Assembly: GCA_026398575.1 (NCBI GenBank)
Contig: JAPLSP010000499.1
Coordinates: 1 to 18,149, forward strand
Source of the DNA: Candidatus Sumerlaeota bacterium
GTDB taxonomy: Bacteria; Sumerlaeota; Sumerlaeia; JADFCT01
Length of the DNA stretch: 18,149 bases
Direction: 5' to 3'
Shown in pieces: positions 9,405 to 16,655 of this stretch. Below the pieces are notes generated by a model. The model was given only the letters and a program-made list of their open reading frames with translations, had not been told where the DNA came from and did not search any database. The translations under genes were made by a program, and so were the position numbers. Numbering within the stretch: the first letter of the stretch is position 1; each line of letters starts with the position of its first letter.

Positions 9405-10402
9405 GCGCCGAATCGCAAATGCCGGTTTCGATATCGCATCAGCCGGTTCTATTGAAAGAGTCGGTGGAGTGGCTCGATGTTCGCGCGGGAAAAAGGATTT
9501 GCGATCTTACTTTGGGTTGCGGTGGGCATACGCGGGCGTTTCTGGAGGCGGTGGGGCCCAAAGGTTTCGTTCTCGGGATAGACAGGGATGGAGAGATACT
9601 GAAAGAAACTTTGGCGAACTTGAGACGCGAGGGATATGGGGAGGAACGATTCGAGGCGGCGCCCGGGAGTTTCAGGGATATTGACCGGCTGACAGAAGGA
9701 ATGGGTCTCGAATCGTTTGACGGTTTCATGGCGGACTTGGGTGTGAATTCCCTGCACTTTGAGCAATACGATCGCGGGTTTTCATTTCGGGAAGACGGCA
9801 AACTGGACATGCGCTTCGATCGAAACAGTGGACAACCTTTGGGAGAGATTCTGGCGACGCTGGATGAGCGGAGTTTGCGCGGGATTTTGCGTAAATATGG
9901 CGAAGAGATTTTTGCCGACAGAATTGCGCACGCCATCCTCAAAGCCAGAGACGAAGGACGCCTGACAGGGACGCTGGCTCTGACGGAAGTCGTGCGCGCG
10001 GCCTATCCTGCCCGCGCCCGCCGCGAAAGCCGGATAGATCCTGCGACAAAATCGTACCAAGCGCTCAGAATTTTTGTGAATGATGAACTGACGGCGATTC
10101 GGATTGGGCTGGTCAAGGTCATGAACGGCATGAAGGCAGGCGCCAGACTGGTGGTCTTAAGTTACCACAGCCTCGAAGATCGCATTGCCAAGCGACTCTT
10201 CCGGGCCGCCTGCGAGGGGAAGAAGGATTTCTACGGCCATCGTTCTCCGGCGCCGGCGCGCGAGCTGATCCGCAAGCCGCTGACGCCCGGCGAAGCCGAA
10301 CGGCAAGCCAATCCGCGTTCGACCAGCGCCAAGATGCGCGCCATGGAAAAACTCGAGGGGGGCGTCATTGAGGCGCTGAATGTCCCGGAGGCGCTTCCAT
10401 GA
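9401..10402 (+). CDS. rsmH: 16S rRNA (cytosine1402-N4)-methyltransferase RsmH (MraW)
   Basis: The 333-residue protein is of normal length. It methylates N4 of C1402 in the ribosomal P site, using SAM. Motif I is DLTLGCGGHTRAFLE (residues 35-49), and the acidic end of the next strand is GIDRDGEIL. The family-specific ADLGVNSLHFEQYDRGFSF follows at 111-129, then LSYHSLEDRIAKRLF and the C-terminal NPRSTSAKMRAMEK. Translation likely starts at the GTG of the GTGA overlap with mraZ; an ATG at 9419 is an alternative six codons in. It overlaps ftsL by 4 bp (ATGA). Confidence 0.97.
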   Translation: MSAESQMPVSISHQPVLLKESVEWLDVRAGKRICDLTLGCGGHTRAFLEAVGPKGFVLGIDRDGEILKETLANLRREGYGEERFEAAPGSFRDIDRLTEGMGLESFDGFMADLGVNSLHFEQYDRGFSFREDGKLDMRFDRNSGQPLGEILATLDERSLRGILRKYGEEIFADRIAHAILKARDEGRLTGTLALTEVVRAAYPARARRESRIDPATKSYQALRIFVNDELTAIRIGLVKVMNGMKAGARLVVLSYHSLEDRIAKRLFRAACEGKKDFYGHRSPAPARELIRKPLTPGEAERQANPRSTSAKMRAMEKLEGGVIEALNVPEALP

Positions 10403-10923
10403 CTTCGATTTCGAACATCCCCGACTTCGAGGAACGGAACAAGGTGGAGGCGATCACGTTTGGCCGCTGGCTCAATTGTGTATTCTGGGCGGTTCTGATC
10501 ACGTCGCTCGCATTGACGCATGTTTATTTCAAATTCACGGCGTCGGACTACAGCCGTTCCGCCGGACGGATTCAAAAGCGCCGGGAAGCGTTGGAGAACA
10601 TTGTCAATGAAAAGAGGATCAAGCTCGCGGAACTCGAGAGCGGCCGTCATGCCCAGGCCTGGGCCAAGGAATTGGGGATGACGGTGGCGGATCGCAACCA
10701 GATGGAGACCTTGAACGACAAATCGCGGAGGCAGCTGGAAGAGCTGACCGCATTATATCAAAGCACGCAGACCGTCGGCGAAGACAGCCGCCTTCAGAAT
10801 TCCTTCAAGGATAATTCCGGCGACCGGCTTAAAGCCAATATGTTCGACCGGGTGGTGGCGGGGATCACGCAGCAGGTGGGCGAGAAAATGGTAAGACTCA
10901 AGGATATGAATCTTCAAAAGTAG
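10399..10923 (+). CDS. ftsL: FtsL-like divisome protein
   Basis: Sequence identity for FtsL is always low, so the call rests on position and architecture. The gene lies between rsmH and ftsI, and the product has a short cytoplasmic N-terminus, one TM helix at about residues 24-46 and a following charged, heptad-like coiled coil (about 52-92 and 100-122). FtsL pairs with FtsB and recruits and activates FtsW-FtsI at midcell. At 174 residues it is longer than the common ~100-120: the last ~50 residues (after YQSTQTVGEDS) form an extra hydrophilic tail. It starts inside the rsmH stop (ATGA) and is followed by a 360-bp gap before ftsI. Confidence 0.75.
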   Translation: MTSISNIPDFEERNKVEAITFGRWLNCVFWAVLITSLALTHVYFKFTASDYSRSAGRIQKRREALENIVNEKRIKLAELESGRHAQAWAKELGMTVADRNQMETLNDKSRRQLEELTALYQSTQTVGEDSRLQNSFKDNSGDRLKANMFDRVVAGITQQVGEKMVRLKDMNLQK

Positions 10924-10996
10924 TTCTTTTGCAATCGGTGTTTGACTCGGATTATCTCTCATTCATAGGAGGCGCTAACACGCGTTCTTAAAGATT

Positions 10997-11189
10997 GACC
11001 GGACCGGCGAGACTCCCGAAGCAGCTGACGCTCCCTTTTCCTGTTCCTGTTCCCGTTCCCGTTCCCCTTGCTGAAGGCCTGTTCCTGTTCCTGCTCCCGC
11101 TGCCTGTTCCTGCTGTCCCGTTCCTGTTCCCGCTCTTGTTCCGATGCTAGCGCGCCCCCCTCTTCGCACTAGCTTCCGCCGGTCCGGTC
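10997..11189. repeat. 13-bp perfect inverted repeat bracketing the hexamer array
   Basis: GACCGGACCGGCG at 10997-11009 and its exact complement at 11177-11189 enclose 167 bp. Outside both arms, imperfect matching continues: TTAAAGAT on the left against the complement of ATTTTAG on the right, and CTAACACGC against GTTACGC. The total similarity reaches about 30 bp per side. The shape is that of a small MITE-like element or a large foldback. It takes up much of the 360-bp gap 10924-11283, in which I find no gene. No clear target-site duplication is visible. Confidence 0.75.
11035..11142. repeat. Hexanucleotide tandem array (CTGTTC/CCGTTC type)
   Basis: About seventeen 6-nt units, mainly CTGTTC, CCGTTC and CTGCTC, run through this stretch with two or three phase slips (near 11071-11078, 11103 and 11116). 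One strand is almost purely pyrimidine plus G. Unit drift with preserved spacing resembles the heptamer arrays downstream, but the period is 6. It lies inside the inverted repeat 10997-11189. Confidence 0.85.
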
Positions 11190-11199
11190 ATTTTAGTTT

Positions 11200-11229
11200 T
11201 TGCGTTACGCTCGTGTTCCCCGCTATCAT
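11200..11229 (+). promoter_or_regulatory. Candidate promoter upstream of ftsI
   Basis: TTGCGT (11200-11205) and TATCAT (11224-11229) are 18 bp apart, a reasonable sigma70-type pair. It sits after the repeat element and about 55 bp before the ftsI start, so ftsI and the genes after it could be transcribed independently of mraZ. This is a motif match only. Confidence 0.35.
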
Positions 11230-11283
11230 GGAAAAGCATCATGATGGGCAGGGTCTTGTTATCTCCGGGGGGAGTGGTGCATC

Positions 11284-13524
11284 GTGTGGCGCTTTCTATT
11301 CCAACTTATCAAAGCAGACGAACGATCGGGAAATGGTCGAAGACTTCGGGAACCCAACCGCGGCAGGTATTCGCTTTGGACCGTGGCGATCCTTTTCCTG
11401 ATCGCATTCCCGGCGCTCTGGTACGCGCTTTATCGCATCCAGGTCCTCCAGCATGATCACTGGGTCAAGAAAGCCCTCGGCCAGCAAATCATCACGATCC
11501 AGGTGATGCCGCATCGCGGGCGCATTATCGCGCGCACGGGCGAAGAGCTGGCCATCAGCAAAATATCCAAAAGCATCTACATCGAGCCGGGGCGCATCAC
11601 GTCGCAGCACGAGATCATCGCCAGCCGCCTTGGAGAAATGCTCGAAATTCCCAGCGAACCTATTCTGGCCACGCTGGAGAAATATCAGGCTACCAGCTCC
11701 TGCCTTCCGGTCGCGCGAAAAGTCGAAATCGAAGGACTGATCCCCAAAGTCCAGGCCATCCTGAAGGAATTCAACCTGGAGGCCAATGCCATCTCCCTTC
11801 GCGAAGACAGCAAGCGGCAATATCCACGTTCGCAGCTGGCCGCCCACGTCGTCGGTACCACCAAGATGGATCAATACGGCGACAACAAGGGCAAGGAAGG
11901 CATCGAACTGCAGTATGACTCCTTCCTGCATGGCGAGGGCAAGCAAATAAAAATTCCTGCCGACGCGGCCCGCCAGGGCATCGAGCCGGTGGATGAGGAA
12001 GAGTACCTGTCCACTTTCGGCGCCGACGTGCGCCTGACCATTGACAGCGACATCCAGAGCGTGGCCGAACGGGAACTGCTGCGGATGATCAATGAGCAGA
12101 TGGCCCTGGGCGGCACGATCGTCGTGATGGCGTGCAGCGACGGCAAAGACTATCAGCGCGGCGCCATCCTCGCCATGGCCAACATCCCCACCTACGACCT
12201 GAACCAGCCGGCCGAGTTCTTCATGAAGCGCAACCGCGCCGTGACGGATCCGATCGAAACCGGCAGCGTCATGAAGACTTTCCTGGTCGCCGATCTCCTG
12301 GAGAATGAGCTGGCGGCGATGGATGAAATCATCAATTGCCAGGGAGGACATGCGGTCTTCAACGGCAAGAAGGTGGATGACACGGAAGACCACAGCCTTC
12401 ATCAGATACCCGTTTTCGATGTTTACAAGTTCTCCAGCAACGTCGGCTGCGTGACGCTGGCGCAAAGAATCGAGCCGAAAGATTACGTCTGGTGGCTGCG
12501 GCGGTTCGGCTTTGGCGAAAAAACGGGGTTGGACTTTCCCGGCGAGTGTCCGGGAAAACTGCCCGGCGATTGGAACAACAACGGCGCCGTGACCTACGTC
12601 TCGCTGGTGGATCGCGACCGCTCGGCCATTGGCTACAGCGTCGGCGTCACAGCCGTGCAGGTGGCCGCCGCCGTCGCCGCCATCGGCAACGAGGGCTTGA
12701 GCGTGCAGCCGCACCTGGTCAAGGAAATTCGCGACGTGCATCATCAGATCGTGCAGCGCTTCGAGCCGCAGCGCGGCCAGCGCATCATCAAAAGCGTGAC
12801 GGCGAAAAAGGTCTGGAAGATGATGGAGGGCGTCGTCGAGGAGGGAACGGGCGCCAAGGCCAGGATTCCCACCTATCGCATTGGAGGCAAGACCGGGACG
12901 GCGCAGAAATTTGGATGGGACCCCGTCTCGAAGAAAAAGATGTACCTTGATAAATATGTGGCCTCGTTTATTTGTCTGGCGCCGATTGACGATCCGCGGC
13001 TGGCGATTTATTGCTATATTGACGAGCCTAAGAAGGACAAATACGGCGGCAAGGTGGCCGCGCCGGTGGTTCGGGAAGTCGCTTATGTGGCGCTGCGCGC
13101 CATCGGAGTGATGCCAACCTCGCTGCAGGAAAACAAAAGCGAGGATTTCGACCTGATGGTGGACTCCCTGCGCTCGCGCCGCCAATCGGCGGACGCCGCG
13201 ACGCTGGCCGAGCGCTCGAAGCAGGATAAGACCGTGCCGGACGTTACAGGGTTGACCATGGCCGAAGCATCCGCCGCCCTGGCGCCGCTGTCGAAGGAAT
13301 TGGAGTTCGCCGGTTCGGGCGTCGCCGTCAGCCAGACCCCGAGTCCCGATACGCCCTTGGACGCGGTAAAAAAAATCATGGTGACCTTCGGCCTGAGCAA
13401 TGAGACGAACGGCGTCATCAGCGTTGCTTCGAAAACCACGGACACGGCGCGCGCAAAGGATGATCCTCCGAAATCAACTTATAAAGTTACGTCCGGCCTC
13501 CGGCTTGCCGTACCCGAACCCTGA
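11284..13524 (+). CDS. ftsI: Class B penicillin-binding protein FtsI (PBP3), with C-terminal PASTA domain
   Basis: The 746-residue septal transpeptidase has one TM near residues 31-50 and the dimerisation-domain motif HRGRIIARTGEELA at 77-90. The transpeptidase domain carries all three active-site motifs: SVMK with nucleophile S328 and K331, SSN at 384-386, and KTGT at 536-539. A single PASTA domain follows at about 650-703 (VPDVTGLTMAEASAAL), then a hydrophilic tail. It cross-links septal peptidoglycan with FtsW in the divisome. The start is GTG at 11284, supported by GGAG at 11271-11274, nine bases upstream; this is the best ribosome site in the cluster. PASTA-bearing FtsI occurs in Gram-positives (SpoVD/PBP2x type) and several Gram-negative phyla, not in E. 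coli. Confidence 0.96.
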   Translation: MWRFLFQLIKADERSGNGRRLREPNRGRYSLWTVAILFLIAFPALWYALYRIQVLQHDHWVKKALGQQIITIQVMPHRGRIIARTGEELAISKISKSIYIEPGRITSQHEIIASRLGEMLEIPSEPILATLEKYQATSSCLPVARKVEIEGLIPKVQAILKEFNLEANAISLREDSKRQYPRSQLAAHVVGTTKMDQYGDNKGKEGIELQYDSFLHGEGKQIKIPADAARQGIEPVDEEEYLSTFGADVRLTIDSDIQSVAERELLRMINEQMALGGTIVVMACSDGKDYQRGAILAMANIPTYDLNQPAEFFMKRNRAVTDPIETGSVMKTFLVADLLENELAAMDEIINCQGGHAVFNGKKVDDTEDHSLHQIPVFDVYKFSSNVGCVTLAQRIEPKDYVWWLRRFGFGEKTGLDFPGECPGKLPGDWNNNGAVTYVSLVDRDRSAIGYSVGVTAVQVAAAVAAIGNEGLSVQPHLVKEIRDVHHQIVQRFEPQRGQRIIKSVTAKKVWKMMEGVVEEGTGAKARIPTYRIGGKTGTAQKFGWDPVSKKKMYLDKYVASFICLAPIDDPRLAIYCYIDEPKKDKYGGKVAAPVVREVAYVALRAIGVMPTSLQENKSEDFDLMVDSLRSRRQSADAATLAERSKQDKTVPDVTGLTMAEASAALAPLSKELEFAGSGVAVSQTPSPDTPLDAVKKIMVTFGLSNETNGVISVASKTTDTARAKDDPPKSTYKVTSGLRLAVPEP

Positions 13525-13529
13525 CCAAC

Positions 13530-13564
13530 GAGATTTGAAATTTGAGATCTGAAATTTGAAATTC
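13530..13564. repeat. Heptanucleotide array after ftsI (GAAATTT type)
   Basis: Five units in exact 7-nt register: GAAATTT twice, and GAGATTT, GAGATCT and GAAATTC. The array begins 5 bp after the ftsI stop. Unit sequence differs from the GGTTTTC family, but period, A/G-first form and phase-keeping are the same. Confidence 0.85.
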
Positions 13565-13593
13565 CCAAGTGAGAGACGAATTCTCAATCCAAC

Positions 13594-13658
13594 AGCGTAA
13601 GAGGCTAGTGGCATTTCAAAATTGAAGAACCACTAGCGCTCATATTCGGAGTTACGCT
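13594..13658. repeat. Nested inverted repeat between ftsI and murE
   Basis: An inner 8-bp stem, GCTAGTGG (13604-13611) with CCACTAGC (13630-13637), encloses a further TTCAA/TTGAA pair. Outside it, AGCGTAA (13594-13600) is the exact complement of TTACGCT (13652-13658). In RNA this could fold as a two-tier hairpin ending 29 bases before the murE ATG. No U-run follows, so I do not call it a terminator. Confidence 0.65.
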
Positions 13659-13687
13659 CTCATATATCTTTTCTGATTCGATTCTTG

Positions 13688-15193
13688 ATGATGCCAACCA
13701 CGACGATGCCATTGAATGAGTTGCTCGAATCCGTGGGGGCGCCTTCGGAATCCGGCCGCGGACTTGAGGTCACGGGCGTTGCCGACGCTTCCAACCAAGT
13801 AGCGCCGGGCGCCGTTTTTGTGGCTCTTCGCGGGACGCGCGTGGACGCGCGCCGGTATGTTCCCGAAGCGGTGAAACGGGGCGCCGTCGCGGTGGTGGTG
13901 GACGATCCGGAAGGCGTCGAGGCCGGCGGCGCGCGCTTGATCGTGGTCCCGAATGCGCGCAGGGCGCTGGCCTGCCTCGCCCATGCCTGGCACGGCCATC
14001 CGGCGCGCGCAATGAAGGTGGCGGGCGTGACGGGGACCAATGGCAAGACGACCATCGCCCATTATCTCGAATCCATTTTCGAAGCGGCGGGTTTGAAGCC
14101 GGGCATGATGGGAACCATCGAATATCGCGCGGGAGGCGTGCGGACGCCCGCGCTCACGACGACGCCTTCTCCGCTGGCGATCGCCGCGATCTTCGCCCAG
14201 GTCGCGTTGGCGGGCGGATCGGCCGTGGCCATGGAAGTTTCAGCCCACGGGATTGACCAGGCGCGCGTGGATGGCTTCGCGTTCGCCGCGGCCATCATGA
14301 CCAATCTGAGCCAGGACCATTTCGATTACTTTCACGACATGGAAATTTACGGACAGGCCAAGCGCCGTTTTTTCTTCGATCGCGCTCCGGGCGAAGAGCC
14401 GGCGGTCGCCGTCTTCAATCTCGACGATGCCTTCAGCGCCGGCCTGGCCGCTGAATATAAACGCCGCCGCATCACCTACGGCCTGGAATATCCCGGCGAG
14501 GTTCGCGCCTTGGCCATCGAAGCCGGGCCGGACGGCTCGACGGTTGATCTGGAAACGCCCGCGGGCGCGGCGCGCGCGCGCATTGCGCTGCCGGGGAGAT
14601 ACAACATCCTGAACGCGATGGCGGCGCTGGCCGCGGGCCTCGGGATGGGCATTGATCTGAAAACCGCCGTGGCCGGGATCGAAGCGCTTCAAACCGTCCC
14701 GGGGCGGTGCGAACGGATCGTCGCCGGCCAGCCGTTCACGGTGATTGTGGATTACGCTCATACGCCCGACGCGATGAACGCCATCCTGATGGAGGCGCGG
14801 CGCCTGACGGCGCGGCGGCTGATGGTGGTTTTCGGGTGCGGCGGAGACCGCGACAAGGGCAAGCGGCCGCTGATGGGCGAAGCCGCCAAGCGCTGGTGCG
14901 ACTATATCGTAGTCACCAATTGCAATCCGCGCACCGAGGAGCCGGAAGCCATTGCCGGGGCCATTGTGCAAGGCATCCAAAAAGCCGGCGGCGCCGAAGG
15001 AAAAGATTATGAAGTCGAGCTGGAGCGGCGGCTGGCGTTCCGCCGCGCCTTCGAAATGGCGGCCGAGGGCGACATCATCGTTCTGGCGGGCCGCGGACAT
15101 GAGCCTCGCCAACTCTTCGCAGGAACCTCGCGCGAATTTGATGACCGCGTCGTGGCGCGCGAAACGCTGCGCGAACTGGGATATGGAAAATAG
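13688..15193 (+). CDS. murE: UDP-MurNAc-L-Ala-D-Glu:meso-diaminopimelate ligase MurE
   Basis: This Mur ligase adds the third residue of the stem peptide in the cytoplasm. It has 501 residues from the first ATG; adjacent TTG (13685) and ATG (13691) codons are alternatives, and none has a good ribosome site. Motifs are the P-loop GVTGTNGKTT (residues ~113-122), LTTTPSP, EVSAHGI, NLSQDHFDYF, the carbamylated-lysine region IYGQAKRRFF (K225) and DYAHTPDAM. The specificity motif that reads DNPR in meso-diaminopimelate-adding enzymes is CNPRTEEP here (C412-R415). The arginine that binds the free end of diaminopimelate is kept, but the aspartate is replaced by cysteine. I infer diaminopimelate specificity. 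murF starts 3 bp downstream. Confidence 0.95.
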   Translation: MMPTTTMPLNELLESVGAPSESGRGLEVTGVADASNQVAPGAVFVALRGTRVDARRYVPEAVKRGAVAVVVDDPEGVEAGGARLIVVPNARRALACLAHAWHGHPARAMKVAGVTGTNGKTTIAHYLESIFEAAGLKPGMMGTIEYRAGGVRTPALTTTPSPLAIAAIFAQVALAGGSAVAMEVSAHGIDQARVDGFAFAAAIMTNLSQDHFDYFHDMEIYGQAKRRFFFDRAPGEEPAVAVFNLDDAFSAGLAAEYKRRRITYGLEYPGEVRALAIEAGPDGSTVDLETPAGAARARIALPGRYNILNAMAALAAGLGMGIDLKTAVAGIEALQTVPGRCERIVAGQPFTVIVDYAHTPDAMNAILMEARRLTARRLMVVFGCGGDRDKGKRPLMGEAAKRWCDYIVVTNCNPRTEEPEAIAGAIVQGIQKAGGAEGKDYEVELERRLAFRRAFEMAAEGDIIVLAGRGHEPRQLFAGTSREFDDRVVARETLRELGYGK

Positions 15194-15196
15194 AAC

Positions 15197-16426
15197 ATGC
15201 TGGAACAAGAGCAACAGGCGGTCCATCAATGGCCTTTGGATTTATCGCTGGGCGAGATCGCGGCGATCACGGGCGGATTTATCGCGCGCGGCGCCGCCCA
15301 CCGCAGGATCGCTGCCTTTTTTCATGATTCGCGTCATGCGGCGCCCGGAGCGATGTTCATCGCGCTCAAGGGTGAAAACTTCGACGGACACAAGTTCGTG
15401 ATCCCCTCGGCCGAGGCCGGCGCCGCGGGAGCTCTGGTGGCGGCGCCCGTGGATTTCAAACAGCTGCCCAACGGCTTTTTCCTGATCCGCGTCGCCGATA
15501 CGACGGAAGCCCTGGGAGCGCTGGCGCGCGCCCGCCGGCGCCGCTGGCGCGGGCCGCTGATCGCCGTGGCCGGCAGCGCGGGCAAGACAACGACCAAGGA
15601 AATGATCGCCTCCGCCCTCGCCGCGCGCTGGCGGGTTCATAAAACGGAGGCGAACTTCAACAACCTGATCGGCGTTCCGCAAACGCTCTTCGAATTGCGC
15701 GATGACCATGAGGCCGCCGTCGTGGAACTGGGCATGAACCAGCGCGATGAATTGAAGCGGCTGACGCTGATCGCCGAACCGGATTGGGGCGTGTTGACCA
15801 ACATCGGACTGGCGCACGTCGGCATGTTTGGAAGCGAGGAAGCGCTGCTGGGCGCCAAAGGCGACTTCATCGAGTATCTGTCGGCGGCGGCGCCGCTCGT
15901 TTTCAACGCTGATTGCCATAAGAGCCGCATCGCCCTGCAGGCGCGATTGGGGACGCGGCGGGCGTTCGGCGTGGGTGAGTCGCCTGAAGCCCAGGCGCGC
16001 GTCAGCGAGATCGAGCCGCAGGCCGGCGGCTATCGCTTCAAGCTTGAAGCGGAAGGTAAGGTCTTGCGGATCGCTCTGCCGTGTTTCGGACGCTACAACG
16101 TCTCGAATGCGGCGGCGGCGGCGGCGGTCGCTTTGCTTCTGGGAGTGGAGCCCGGCGCCATTGTCGAGCGGCTGGGCGCGTTCACGCCGAACGCGATGCG
16201 CTCGCAGACGCTCGAGATCGCCGGTGTCAGGATCATCGCCGATTGTTATAACGCCAGCCCGGACGCGACGCTGGCCGCGCTTCGCTCGCTGGTTGAATCG
16301 CCCATACGGGGCGCGCGATACGCGATCCTCGGGGACATGCTGGAATTGGCGCTGCTAAAAGGTTCCCGTCGCATGAGGCTGGAGATGGCTTTGGAAGAGC
16401 TGAAGAGCAGATTGAAAACAAAATGA
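15197..16426 (+). CDS. murF: UDP-MurNAc-tripeptide:D-Ala-D-Ala ligase MurF, apparently shortened in the C-terminal domain
   Basis: MurF adds D-Ala-D-Ala to complete UDP-MurNAc-pentapeptide. The N-terminal and central domains look intact: HDSRHAAPGAMFIAL (residues 43-57), P-loop VAGSAGKTTTKEM (124-136), NFNNLIGVPQTLFEL (153-167), VVELGMNQRDEL (175-186) and GAKGDFIEYL with K221. In the C-terminal domain, YNASPDA and LGDMLEL (378-384) are followed after one or two residues by LLKGSRRMRLE. In usual MurF proteins about 60 residues lie between these motifs. Total length is 409 against the usual ~450, despite an N-terminal extension. The frame is open across the junction, near 16346-16357. It may be a true deletion with altered or lost function, or a sequence collapse in assembly. 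The stop lies inside the first units of a heptamer array. Confidence 0.9.
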   Translation: MLEQEQQAVHQWPLDLSLGEIAAITGGFIARGAAHRRIAAFFHDSRHAAPGAMFIALKGENFDGHKFVIPSAEAGAAGALVAAPVDFKQLPNGFFLIRVADTTEALGALARARRRRWRGPLIAVAGSAGKTTTKEMIASALAARWRVHKTEANFNNLIGVPQTLFELRDDHEAAVVELGMNQRDELKRLTLIAEPDWGVLTNIGLAHVGMFGSEEALLGAKGDFIEYLSAAAPLVFNADCHKSRIALQARLGTRRAFGVGESPEAQARVSEIEPQAGGYRFKLEAEGKVLRIALPCFGRYNVSNAAAAAAVALLLGVEPGAIVERLGAFTPNAMRSQTLEIAGVRIIADCYNASPDATLAALRSLVESPIRGARYAILGDMLELALLKGSRRMRLEMALEELKSRLKTK

Positions 16427-16455
16427 AAAATGAAAAATGAGAAATGTAAAATGAC
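16414..16455. repeat. Heptanucleotide array at the murF stop (AAATGAA type)
   Basis: Six units in exact register: GAAAACA, then five of the form AAATGNN. The first units encode the last residues of MurF and contain its TGA stop (16424-16426). The array can pair with the opposed array at 16513-16547 across a ~57-bp spacer. Confidence 0.85.
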
Positions 16456-16512
16456 AACCCATCCCGGCGCCAGTATTACGCAGCCCTGTATCTTATGCCT
16501 TCCGCGCGCGGT

Positions 16513-16547
16513 CTCATTTTCAATTTCTCATTTCTCATTTTACATTG
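16513..16547. repeat. Opposed heptanucleotide array (CTCATTT type)
   Basis: Five units in exact 7-nt register: CTCATTT three times, TCAATTT and TACATTG. It is the inverted counterpart of the array at 16414-16455; AAATGAG and AAATGTA units have complements here. Confidence 0.85.
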
Positions 16548-16572
16548 ATAACAATGCCTGAAATAGCATCTC

Positions 16573-16649
16573 TGAACGCGAAGCACGAAACACGAAACAC
16601 GAACCACGAACCACGAAACTCGGAACGCTGAACTCGGAACTCGGAACTC
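16573..16649. repeat. Heptanucleotide array forming the mraY leader (GAAACAC/GGAACTC type)
   Basis: Eleven units in unbroken 7-nt register, moving from GAAACAC and GAACCAC forms to GGAACTC forms. The array ends 6 bp before the mraY ATG, so it replaces any ordinary leader. Only the GGAAC within the last unit could serve as a weak ribosome site. Confidence 0.9.
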
Positions 16650-16655
16650 ATAATC

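Noticed and set aside
11296..13185. Very long open frame antisense to ftsI (about 629 codons)
   Set aside because: Its translation is a histidine- and aspartate-rich composition typical of a shadow frame, while the sense frame carries all penicillin-binding protein motifs.
14240..15229. Open frame antisense to murE and the start of murF (about 329 codons)
   Set aside because: Shadow frame; the sense strand has complete Mur ligase motifs through this stretch.
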